From Acanthopleura granulata (Eukaryota; Mollusca; Polyplacophora; Chitonida; Chitonidae): a DNA stretch of 64,000 nt. This document shows, piece by piece, positions 1 to 12,600 of the stretch (position 1 is the first letter of the stretch; every line of letters begins with the position of its first letter). The stretch lies in assembly GCA_016165875.1 (NCBI GenBank), contig JABBOT010000002.1, positions 36,483,868-36,547,867 of the forward strand. The letters run 5' to 3'. A model generated the notes under the pieces. That model made no database searches. It had not been told where the DNA came from and saw only the letters and a list, made by a program, of their open reading frames with translations. The translations under genes and the position numbers were made by a program.

Positions 1-1105
1 AAACGTGTGTGATCTTGTACACTTAGTATGATTACTAGAAGAAATTTAAGGACGTATGTGGTTTGGGGAGTGTCAGTGTTGGGTGTATAAAATGTTTGAA
101 ATGGCATCAAATCAAGTGTTCTTGCTATGGTCGACAGGGGCACACCGAATTACCTACCCAGAGGTTGCTCTGCTATGTAAATGACTTGGTTTTTTAGGAG
201 CAAGGGTTATAGATGGATAGAATCTGAAAATCGCTAATGGCAGATCTCAAAACAGCCTAAACTAGTTCAAGGCCTTTAAGACGGGTTTTAATTTTGTAAA
301 CTGATTTGGAAAGCCAATGATAAACTGTTAAACTTATAAGCCATTCGAAGGAAATTGAAAAGTCTCCTAATGAAATTCATTTAGGATACTTGCACAACAA
401 ACAACTTTGGTGACCTGTGTGAAAGATGTACATGTGTATTCAGTTCTGAGAAAACATCAACTTCATTTAAGTTCTGTTGACACTTTGACAACTTTCAATG
501 GCTGATTTCATGTTTTTCTTCATTGAGTTGCACAGAAAAAAGTTGTCACTATCATGACACAACCTGAACTATACAGTACATAGTTGAATGGGTAAAATCC
601 ACTTCTGGTAGTTTCATGCCTCATGAAACAAATCCCGTGTTTTGTCATAGCCTCTGACAAGGGCAGTAATTCTGACTAAGCCTGTTGGCCTTGCCCTGAC
701 CAGAGAAACTGCAGGCTTAGCTTAACTGTATTGATGCAATGTTAAATGCCAGTAGTGGTGCCAGATCTAGGTCATTATAATATTGTAACACAATGCCTGA
801 ATGTGTTGCTGGTGTGAGTATGTGGCAGTGAGACATCAATTCTGCTCACTTTTTATTGATGTAATAAGAGATGAATGTACATTTAACAGTGGGATTGGCT
901 GTGCAGCTGAAATACCTGACTCACCTCACATTGGCAGCTCGGTGTATTGTAACGTAACATGTCAGCAACCTGAATCTTTGATGCACAAAGGAAAAGTTTG
1001 TCATTTCAGTTGCTAGTGGTTTCTCAGTACCAATACTCAGCTCTTAGTGTTAAATGAGGCATAAAACACCAATGGACTCAATAACTGCAACAAGGTCATA
1101 TAAAC

Positions 1106-1342
1106 AGATTTATTTATTTGATTGGCATTTTACGCCGTACTCAAGAATATTTTACTCACATGACACTGGCTAGCATTATGGTAGGAGGAAGCCGCGCAAA
1201 GCCTGGGGGAAACCCACAACCATCTGCAGGATGCTGGTCGATCATCTTAACGTACGACAGGAGAGGACGCCAGTATGAGAGGAACCTGGGTCATTACGGT
1301 ATTTAAGTGTGCTAACCCTTTTATCCACTGAGCCATCCTGCA
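1106..1342 (-). mobile_element. tRNA-derived SINE, near full length
   Basis: On the + strand it starts with the TTTATTTATTTGATTGG tail, then a GTACTCAAGAATATTTTACT core, a GGGGGAAACCCACAACCATC block, and ends with the reverse complement of a tRNA-like head (CACTGAGCCATCCTG). The same block order recurs throughout this window in both orientations. Confidence 0.8.
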
Positions 1343-2598
1343 ATTATAATTACCATCACAACAGATCAGGCAGTGACAGGTAGTTGTGTATTTGAAGAAG
1401 ATTTTTTGGTATGTGTGTTATATTAGTAAATGTCAAAAAGCTCGAAGATAGCCTGTATGGATAATCTTATGTACTTCCTGACCATTAATTGGTTTCTACC
1501 AAACATTAACTAGCATGACTAGGACTTGATCAGTCAGATCACCATTTCAAATCTGGCTTGTGCTGATTTGGCTGCAGTTTTCTCTGGGGAACAGGCTTTT
1601 CTGCCATAAACCAGACTGTTCTTGAGTGTAATGTGAGGTGTGTAATGTAAAAGTGTGAGTAAAACATAATTCACTTTCGATTACCAGTCAAATAAAGTTA
1701 TTTACATTTATAAACTAGGGTCTGCTGCAACCTGCCCATTTTATGCTTCAAACATTTTTGTAGTCATTATTATCTATTATTAAATGTACTGTAAAGGTTA
1801 AGTAGTAAATCACATAAAGTGGTACCAGTTATCTTTTGTTGCGAACTCCAGTATATCTGGGAGTGAGATTTCATATCTTTGCAACCCTTCATCTGTGTGA
1901 AGGGTCAAGGTTTGCTAGTGGGCGTGTGACTGTGTGTTTACTTGAGTTTGTGAGATCAGACAATGTGGAAGATTAATAAACCTGTGGTCCAAAGGTTCTC
2001 GTGCACAACGGATCGCTGTTTTACCACTATCTGTACCATGTGTGCCCTAAGTCATCACAGACGTGCATGTTAATTTATATCTTGGAAGTATAGTATTTCA
2101 TTCAGGGCCTGTTAGTGTTCACATGCAATTTTTATGTCACTAACATGACATTAGAGTGGTAGGACTGGGTGTATAGTATTTGACATCAGTACTGGTATTG
2201 GAATACTAGCTGGTACTTGCCTAGCTGTATCTATAGCTAATTCATCGTTTTTATACCCCAGAGGCCCGCAGAAATAGGGTATGTACTCACATGTGTGACT
2301 CTAAATGTGTTCCATTCAGAACAGTCACTTTTTTCAGTAATTACATGTATTACACAGTGGTTATTGGACTTTTAATAGGTGTTATCAGTAACTTTATCTT
2401 AATAGCTACAGGTGTGATTTAATATACTGTTTGCATAAAATATTGGTGTAAAGTTTCAAATATAGGTTACGTAAGACTTATGATTAAGATGCTCCAAATT
2501 TGAACTTTGGACATCATTTTGGACCAAAACTTGATAATTATTGATAATATCATTTGTAGCATTGGTGTCATTGAAGATAGAGTCTTGAGGAACAGACA

Positions 2599-2735
2599 AG
2601 ATTTGGGGTATCTTGTTCTGGAGTTGGAAAAAGATTCGGGGTATCTTGTTCTGGAGTTGGAAAATGATTTGGGATATCTTGTTCTGGAGTTGGAAAATGA
2701 TTTGGGGTATCTTGTTCTGGAGTTAGAAAAAGGAT
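2599..2735. repeat. 33-bp minisatellite, four units
   Basis: The core GGGGTATCTTGTTCTGGAG recurs at 2605, 2638, 2671 and 2704, an exact 33-bp period with few mismatches. As 33 is a multiple of three, frames stay open on both strands through the array, which explains two roughly 100-codon open frames. I do not consider these coding. Confidence 0.9.
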
Positions 2736-3673
2736 ATAACCCAGAGATGGGAAGCTTCTCCATTAGACTTGCACATATGTATACACATACATGTAAGTTT
2801 ACATACCTATAGGCTGACTGCTTGGTAATTACTGCCCTAATTGTGTTGCTGTTGACAAGTGTACATGTAGCAGATACTCTTCAGCTCTTCTTCAGATAAA
2901 TGTAATTATTTATTTATAAATGCAGATCTGTTTTCACAGACCTGAACAACCAAGGGACACTTTCAAATGTCAAGAGTTGAGAATATTTTAGCAGCCTTGG
3001 AACGTGTCACTATTTAGGTTAAGAGTTATAAATGTCACTTTAATGAGCAAAGCTCATATGTTAGTTAGGAAATTGCTTGAATCAGATCTACTATGTCTGT
3101 TTAGTATAGGGCTAGGATTTCACTGGGCCATTTGTAGGCATTACCTGCATCACATTCAACTTCCTCATATCCAACCTGCCAGGAAGTATGTATGCATAGA
3201 AATTCATGGTTCGGCAGATGTTTTAGTTTCCAGGTAAACACTTCACACTCTGGTTTTGCAAGTTGATAAGTATTAGGTACATGACTTCTTTTATTATATG
3301 TAATTAGAGGAACCCCTCTGTTCAGGTTTTACTATTTAATTATGGTGTCATGATACTAATTTCTGTAGTTGTACTCTGGTGGTTTTTGGTGTAAACAGTT
3401 GTTACAGGGTAGTACCTGTGGAGGTGGCTTGCATGAACTTGAGTCACTCTTTCAGTGTATTTTCATTTTCATAGCACTGTATCACATTAACATTTCCCAT
3501 GATTAAACTATGTGCATGTGTGAGGTTTGCTCATAACTTTTTGTGTTGTAATTTTGCATCCCCCTATTGGAGTTAGGGTAAGCATTACAGCTTGTTTTTG
3601 AACGGTATTGTTCCAGGTGCCCATGTACAGTGAAGATAGGGAGTGAGAACTGTAGTAGAGAAGCCCGGTAAGA

Positions 3674-6600
3674 ATGGAGAGCTTGTTGGAGTATTTCCAA
3701 GAGAATGCCTTGTCCCTAGGATTAGGGGTGAGCACAGCTCTCCTGACAGCGGCCAGTGCTCTGGGATATTATTTGCTCTCACCACCCGACCCTATCAGAG
3801 TGCCCATTGACTTGGACAAGCAGGCTGATGTGTTACCGGTACGTTGTGTGTGAGTTCTCTGGGAATAGCTTTGAGCAGTTCACCTGATATGTGGCCTTAG
3901 TTGTAATAAATTGTCTTTAAATATGCCCTTAAGTGTTTTCTACTACAAGATAATGCTACACTTTCCTATATAGATGTTGTACTTAAAGCTTTGTACGTGT
4001 GTTTGCATGTGAATGTAAGAAATGAAATACTACCAATGTTGTGTTAAACTGTAAAAATTCATTTGTTCTTTGTGGTTACTGGTTAGTGTGTTTACTTGAC
4101 TTGACCATATCATTGAGGGAAGTTCTTTTCAGTGTGGGGCCTCTGTGACCAAATGGGCTAGCACACTTTTGCAGCACAATGACCCAGGAGCCTCTTACCA
4201 ATGCCAGGTCTAGCTCACATTGGCTTCCTCTTCGATCGTGGGTGGGAAGGTTGCCAGCGTTGGTCCACTGGGTTCTGCCTGATTTCCTCCCTGGCTTCCT
4301 CCCACCATAATTCTGAACGCCATGGTATAAATGAAACAGTAGAACATAAAAATGAATATATCTTCGTCACCTCAATAGTTTTGTGGGCCAGTGATAGTCA
4401 ATCATTCACAGTGCTTTAGGGTATTTCGGTAGCCTTACATGGAGCTTACATGGAGATCAAAGTTGCTCTCTGAGTATTTGGAAAACACACTTTAGAGTTC
4501 ACTCTTGGGTTAAAGACCTAGGAGGAAGTTCAGCAGTTACCTGTACTTGCCAAAATCTGGTGATTTGCTTTGAACCTGTTAGGCTGATAATTGTCATCTA
4601 AGTGAAACATTCTTGAGTCTCCTACAACATTAAAGTTACATAGCAGTCAATCAGACTTTTGTCTTGCAACGACACTGAAATGATCTCTGTATGAATCTAC
4701 ATGTATTTCTTGTCAGGATTGTGCTTATGTCTTGTTAGGATGATGTTTATGTCTTGTCAGGATGGTGTTTATGTCTTGTTAGGAGGGAGTTTATCTTTTG
4801 TCATGATGGTGTTTTTGTCTTGTTAGGATGGTGTTTATGCCTCCCCATTCCTGGAGGATGGGAAGCTGATGGAGTACTTCTTCCAGGACTGCCGCACACT
4901 CTACGAGGGGTTCCAGAGAGGAATGAGAGTGTCCAGTAAGATAATTTCTTTAATGGATTTCAGCTTATAACCATTGTTAATCTACAAGCCTGAATGAGAA
5001 GTGCGCGGCTGACACGAGCAACACACAGCCTAATCTGTAGGCTTTTCTTCTTCCTTGTTTTCATGAGAGATTTTTTTCAAATCCAAGTACGCTACAGGAT
5101 AGCTCCTTACATCTAAATGCAGTGATGTGGAAATTGCTTTTCCGTAAACAGGTACTTTCACCGATGACTAAAGTTACTTTGAATACAAAGTCAGCTCAAA
5201 GACCACACAGCACATGCCATAAAGGGGTTACAAATGCTTACGGCAATCAGGTGTTGTGGACCTGTTTTCAATTTGATGGTTATGACTTTCAGTATGTTTT
5301 GTGTGAAGTAGTCAGAATAACTTTGAGATGTACATGTAATAATATCAACTTTTCTGTTCAGACAATGGGAAATGTTTGGGTTCCCGGACTGGGCCTAACA
5401 AGGAGTATGAATGGTTAACCTACAAACAGGTAAGTCCTTGATGACTTGAAATGCTCCTAACATGTAGAGGATTGAATAAGACACCACGTGGTGGCCTCCA
5501 TGGTGAGTGTACTAGTGCAGTGCAGTGACCAAAAAGCATCTCACCAATGCGATCACTGCGAGTTCAAGTTTAGCTCTGGCTGGCTTCCTCTTCAGTAACT
5601 TTTTCAGGAGGCTCTGTCCAGATTGCTTCCACCATAACACTGGTCGCTGTCTTGATTATAGTGAAATATTCGTGAGTAGGGAGTAAGACATGAACCAAAC
5701 GAATCAATAGATAAACAAGGCACCACACAGAATGAATGTTTATGCCACAATTAAACTGAGGATTAGCACAAACGTTTGCCTGGCGTTACCTAGTTTGATA
5801 TTTGTCACTGGTTGGACGTCTACAGATGTATTTGGCACTGAATGTGTGTTGTCAGTGAGTGTTCTTGAGTCTTCAAGTGGACATTTAGATTTATGAGCTT
5901 GGTGGTCAGTCTGGTCAAATCCATACCACTTGGCACTCCTGCTTATGTTTAACAAAATAGACATTGTACATCTTTACATTTGATATCGAATAAGATTCAT
6001 AAATTTGATGGCATTGCCCTTGTGAGTGTTATTAAGAACTCAAGACATTATCTAACAGTCAGGCCATAATTAAAAATATTTTTATTGCGTGTAACCCGAC
6101 TGACCCTCAAAGAAAAAAGCCCTGCTGTTTAAGTTTTTATTGGTGGAATTTCTTTCTTTATTTTTCTCTCCATGTTAATTTCATTAAAATCGTTATCCAT
6201 TTCATTGGTAAGAAGACAACAAAAAAATTTCCCTATTGACCAACCCTGTTTTCTGTTATCCACAAGAAATTTTTTTTAGGATGGCCTTGTGGTGCAGGTA
6301 TTATTCAAGTGTGTTGAAGGTAAATTTTGGAGAGTGTGTTTCCGTGTTACAGGTGTTCCAGCGGGCTCACAGATTTGCCTCAGGTCTTCTTCAGCTCGGG
6401 ATGAATCCTGGGCCAGACAATTTTCTTGGCATATACAGCAATAACAGGCTGGAGGTATGTATATTTATTAAAACATTGGGTTTAACATTGCTGTTTATGA
6501 GTAATTTTGGACTGGATATGTTTTGCCGAGTTTGGAAATGTTCCATCACATATATAAAGGTTAATTATCCACAGATACTAATGCTGTACCATGCTCAAGC

Positions 6601-9600
6601 TTGGTTGAGTGTGACAGCTGCTGTTAACAAAGCAGTGTATGACAATTTGTAGTCTTAATAACAAGGGAAATGCTAGATAACTAAAAAAATCTGCACTTCA
6701 GCTAGGGCTTGACGTCATGATGTTTGTTGGGTAATTGTGGCAGGGTTCTTTAGTTTTCTTCTAGAAAACTGTGTAAACCTGGGAGAAATTATTTTTAATA
6801 TTGTATAAATATCCATGAAATAAAGGAGAACAACTTTTCTGTGAGGTATGGTGTTATGATGCCTGGTTTGTTTTCTGTTGCAGTGGGTTCTGGCAGAGCA
6901 AGGCTGTAATATTTTTTCCATGGTGATTATCCCTCTTTATGACACCCTGGGACGTAATGCTTGTGCCTTCATAATAAATCAAGGTAATAATCTTGGACTG
7001 CAGTTAATTTCCCATTTGCATTGATATTATGGCTCAGTGCTGCTGAACAGTCCTAAGATCTGCAAATTGACAGCAATTTTATTTATTTCTCTTGACTTGA
7101 AATATTAACAGATATTGTCATTGTCATGTATCTGTATCTGATTATGAGACAATGTATATTTCCTTTCACCTTAAAAAAAAACTCCAGGAAAGTTCTAAGA
7201 AACTTCTTAGCAAATGTATGGTAATGGGACCTTAGATGCCTTTTATCAACATCAAATATTGTTTTCTCAGCTCTTCATAGTGATGTCACATTAAAAATAT
7301 TTCCCTACTGGCCGACCCTAATTTCAGTCAGTACAACGTACCATAGAAACTGTTACATTGTTATGTAGACATTACACTGCAGTCAGTTTTCGAGGCAACA
7401 ATAGTTGGTGGTCCTGCTTCACACTAGTGCCACATACCACATGAAATTAAAAGCTGCACCTCCTCCCCATGGAATATGATTTGCGGTGTTTGTATTTGTT
7501 CAGCTGAGATTTCTACAGTGCTCTGTGACAAGCCAGAGAAAGCCCAGCTTCTCCTGGAGCAGGCAGACAAGATTCCACACCTGAAGTGCATCATCATGAT
7601 GGACCCAGTCTCCAACAACAACACTTTGCTGGCAGAAAAACACAACATCAAGTTGTACAGTTTTGCTGAGGTGGAGGTAAATGACTACTGTAATCTTAAG
7701 ATTAATCACCTGAGTAACCTGGTTATTTGTGTGTACCTTCAGCCATGTCAGAGAGAATGTAAATGTAAATGACACTAGTTTTGTTTTTCTTGTACATTTG
7801 TGTACAAATATCTATACCTGTATTCAAATGTTTGTTGTCTCCGGCATCTGGTGTTTATCACCTTTTTGTCTGAATCCTGCCATAATGAAGTGCTGCGTGA
7901 AAATCTCATTTCATTTATTCTGGAGCGAACCTTTCAAAGTAGATGACACAGCTTGTGATGCCTTGGTGACAGTAAGTGATCATCGAGGATTTTGTGGTCA
8001 TTTGCAACATTTGGTCAACGTTTGTTGATAACCACTTGTTTTTCACCAGTATGGTGTGCATGTTTGTTTTTCACATGTGGGAAAATTTGTCATTTAACTT
8101 GCCGAAGGATATGGTAGTTTACTTTGGTTTCCTTCACCCATGAAACTATGGTCATAGTTGGAAAAAATTCCCAGGTATGGCATTAAACAACAGTGAATCA
8201 AATGTATAAAAAAAAAAAATCCAAGGTAGATGATGTATTTTCCTTATAACGAGGTAATTTGATATGAATCTGCTACTGTTGCTTGAGATACGAGAAAATG
8301 TGGCTTAGTAATGCCCCTGTGGTAAGTGTGCAATGTGTATAGTAAATTCTGTCTTATTTCTTTCTCAGGATCTGGGCAGACAGAATCTTCGAGACCCGGT
8401 GGTAAGTTCATGTCATTTGAATGAAAGGGAATCGCCTTGAGACATACCGGTAATTCCTAAAGTAATGTGTTTTTGCCATGGAACTGGGGACTTGATTGTT
8501 GGGCAGTGCCACAAATGAATAAATACTTATTAAAATCTCTCAATATTTATTTATTTATTTGATTTATGTTTCATGCTGTACTCAAGAATATATCACCTGT
8601 ACAACGCTGGCCAGCATTATGGGGGAGGAAACAGGGCAGAGCGTGGGGGAAACCCACGACCATCCGCAGGCTGCTGGCAGACCTTCCCAGGTGTACTACC
8701 TGAGCGGAAGCCAGCATGAGCTAGGCTTGAACTCAAAGTGACCGAATTGGTTAGGGGCTCCTGGGTCATTGAGCTTCTCTAGCAGTCCGGCCACAAAGAG
8801 CCCAAAAATTTCTTAACACAAATGGTTGTAAACATTATAGTGGTGATACTAAACTTTTGGTGTGGAAGATTGGTGACAAATGGTTTAACAGTTAACTAAT
8901 GCTTTCCTTTGGTTGCTTGTAATGGATGTTTGGCAGAATATGATGTGACATTAACTCATAATCATTCATATTAATGTATTTAATCATCAGAAAAATCATA
9001 CACAAACAGCTGACACTTCTAAAATTTAACTTCTGATATTATGTGGCTGCTGTGTGATCTTAGATACTCTTTTTTTTGTAGCCACCCAGACCATCTGACT
9101 TAGCAACAATCTGCTACACCAGTGGTACAACAGGTTAGTATTTTATGTATTTGTGCCTGTGCTTTGTGCTTGTGTGTATTCCTGCAGCATTTCCTACCCT
9201 GTTTGTTTTGTTAGGTGTTATAGACTACCCTAATTCTTCTAATTATCGAGACAGATATTAGTACTGCAGAACGTAAAGTATTACATTTCTCTCCCAGTCT
9301 TTTGAAAAGTAAAGGTATGGATATGTTGGTCATTAGATGAACTAACCAATGGAGAATAAAGAAACTTTTAAAGCTGTTAAAATTACATGTACAGCAGCTA
9401 AAAAGGGCAAACCAGGTGTCCCAAGAGTGAGAAGAACTGGGGTACACGCACATGCATTTCACAAATCAAGCACTTCCAGGGTTTTTTGATCATGATTCTG
9501 GCATGAAATTCAAATACTTATCTGTGTTGGTGGATAGGATTAGCTCTGTACTGTATAAGTAATAAAAAATGGTGTGAATTCTGTCTGTTAAAGTTCAGGG

Positions 9601-12600
9601 GTTTGTCTAGCCACTTTCTTGTGACAACGACAGTGAGAAATATCGGAAAATTGAGTTTCAGATAAATTTTGTATTGAGTTTTCAATACAGATTGAATTCC
9701 TAAAAAAAAATGGCTAGAAAACCCTCTGGTTACTAGATATTTTACTCTGTCACTGTGGAAATTGATTCTAACTTACTTATGTCCTAATGGGATTCAGCAT
9801 GTAAATTCCTTGACTGTTTACATTTTGGTGGTGCCTTCTGTGGTTGTTTTATAGTTGTACTTTGTGTTGTCAAGGTGATCCCAAAGGTGTCATGCTGACC
9901 CACAGTAACCTGACTAGCTCAGTTGCTTCAGTGAGTTTTTTTGCTTCGGTGAGTGACTGGAATGATGATGTTATATTTATCATTTACGTAAAACGAATGT
10001 CTGGTGTTTATCCGCTCTGTCTTTCGGATCACTTGAGGAAACAGTACTGAGAATAAATATTTGTGGTTTTATTTAGGAGATTTGTAAAACATTCACAATT
10101 TGATATTGAACATTTGGCATAACGATTTAAAGTCATGTTGCCAAAAAATTAATTAAAACATTAACGCTAAATTTCAACACATATTACAGTATTATTTCAG
10201 CAGATAAGTTCTTATTTGTCTCTAAATGCTTTGTTACAGCATGGGATGGAATTATCAGCAGAAGATTGTCACCTGTCATATTTACCTCTAGCTCATATGT
10301 TTGAGAGAGGTTCACAGGTAATGTCATGAACACTTTACTGATAACAACATCTTAGCTTTAGCCTGTATGTTTGAGAGAGGTTCACAGGTAATGTCATGAA
10401 CAGTCACCTTACTGATGACAACGTCTTACATCTAGCCCATATGTTTGAGAGAGGTTCACAGGTAATGTCATGAACAATCACTTTACTGATAAAAACGTCT
10501 TACCTCTAGCCCATATGTTTGAGAGAGGTTCACAGATTATGTCATAAACTGTCTCTTTACTTCAAGTCATCTTCTATGCACTACTTACATTTGGTCATTA
10601 TGATTGTACAAGGCACATAGATAATGCTGTCTCCATTGACTTTGCCATTAACAGTATGCGCTCACTGTATAGTGAAGATTTCTTGATTTTAATAATTTCA
10701 AGAAACAATGTGTTCCATTGCAGTTTATTTTTTATGTTTGATTTTTGGTGTATGTATAGATTTGTTGAAGAAATTATTTTGTTTGTCTGTATATATCTTT
10801 GAAGTTCACGTTTGATGATAAACCTAAAAACCAGTGTTTTATACCAAAGGAACCATCAATATTCAAAGGCTTTGATTTCTAAGAGTTCCATGATGTTCAC
10901 TGAGCACTATATCTTTTCAGTTCATGTTGTTCTCTCATGGGGCTCACATAGGGTTTTACCAAGGGGATGTCAGGAAGATACTGGATGATTTACAGGCTCT
11001 GAAACCCACAGTTTTCCCGACCGTTCCTCGTCTTTTGAATAGACTCTATGATAGAGTAAGAACATGTCCTTTTCTCAGCTTTTCAAACACTCGAAAAAAA
11101 AAGTGATCACAATAGCTACTTTCATAGCACAAGTCTTAATAATTATTGGATGGGGAGCATGCATCTATAAATTAAACCTGCCTTCCATTCATATTATTAG
11201 ACTGTAGGAAATATGCAAGTCTTACCCTTGATTTTATTCCATGTCCATTGCTAATTTCTGCCAGTTGAAGAGCTTCTCATCACAGGGTAGAGGGACCTTG
11301 CTGGAGGAGATGGGTAAAGCACTGACTCGCAGTACTTATCAGCTCTGTCAGCATACAGTGGGGTGATGTGTTGAATCCAGATTTGGATAGTTCCTATTTC
11401 TGCCTTCCGTAGATTTTATCGCTGTTGTATACGTGAAAAACTTCTTGAGCAATGCATCAATCACCAATCAAGCGATCAATCAGTCACACGACAGATTCAC
11501 TGTCACTTTTTATTTGTTGTAGGTACAACTGAGTGTTAAAGGAAGTAAATTTAAGTCATGGCTGTTAAAAACTGCCATCAGTCAGAAGGAAAAGGAAATA
11601 CGCAGGTTTGTATGAAGATAAATATGTGTCACATGGTAGTGGGTAGTTTCATAATGATTTAGTTAAAATGTACATGTAATTGATAGTCTGGCCAAATATT
11701 TGGCAGATGAACACGGAAAGTTACATGAATGTATACATGTGTATGATGGCTAAACTTAAATCTCAAAAAATATCCCTCCATCTGTTTGGCTAGGTAACTA
11801 TGGTTTTTTTTTTTTGTGGATTTATGATCAGGTTTATAGTGAGGAGGAACAGTATCTGGGATATACTGCTATTTCGCAAAATCCAGAACCTACTGGGTGG
11901 ACGGGTGAAGGTTATCATCACTGGGTCAGCACCCCTCGCCGAGGAGGTACTCACCTTTGTAAGGTGTGCCTTGGGATGCATTGTGAGTGCTTTAGAGCTC
12001 AACATTTGATTGCTGTTACTATTACAGGGTTTCCAAGTAAAAAAGATCTGACAACAGTTGCATCCCTTTTTCCTGGTAACACTGTTTACGTATAGTTTCA
12101 TAGAGGACAGTAATTAATGGACCTATAATTGTTTGTAAGAAATGGGCATTAATATTTTCTGGTAATTTATATTTATAAATATTTTCTGGTTTTAAGTCAA
12201 AGTTGTACATGGAGAATGTATTGGGTTCATATATGATTTTGAAAGATCTTGTGTAACTTGCTGCAAGTTAAATCTCATGAAAACTTGAGAAAGAGTAAGC
12301 CATGTTTGCGTTATAAAACTATTTCTGTATGGAGCAAGGGAAGTAATTCTGTGGCATTACCTCCCCTGAATAAGCTGCTAATTTGTGTATGACGTTGTAT
12401 TCAGTAACTGTGGACAACAATACTTTGGACTTTGGTCACTGTGAAATGCTAGTACCATGAAATTACTAGATGGAAATCGGAGTTGGGTTTTTTGTTGGAG
12501 AAGCTACATGTGTGCTACCAAGAGATATATTGGAACCTGTGACCCCAATCTATATTTCCATTTTAATCACTGTAACCATATTTGGATTCAACATGAAATA

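Larger units (their letters stand above)
1..3673. other. Region upstream of ACSL: no gene recognised
   Basis: Short open frames here lack splice context or family resemblance. The stretch holds one SINE (about 1106-1342) and a 33-bp minisatellite (2599-2735). The ACSL promoter and 5' UTR should lie within the last several hundred bases, but I see no decisive core promoter element. Confidence 0.6.

Noticed and set aside
2467..2812. Two roughly 100-codon frames on opposite strands
   Set aside because: Both arise from the 33-bp minisatellite, whose period is a multiple of three; no splice or family support.
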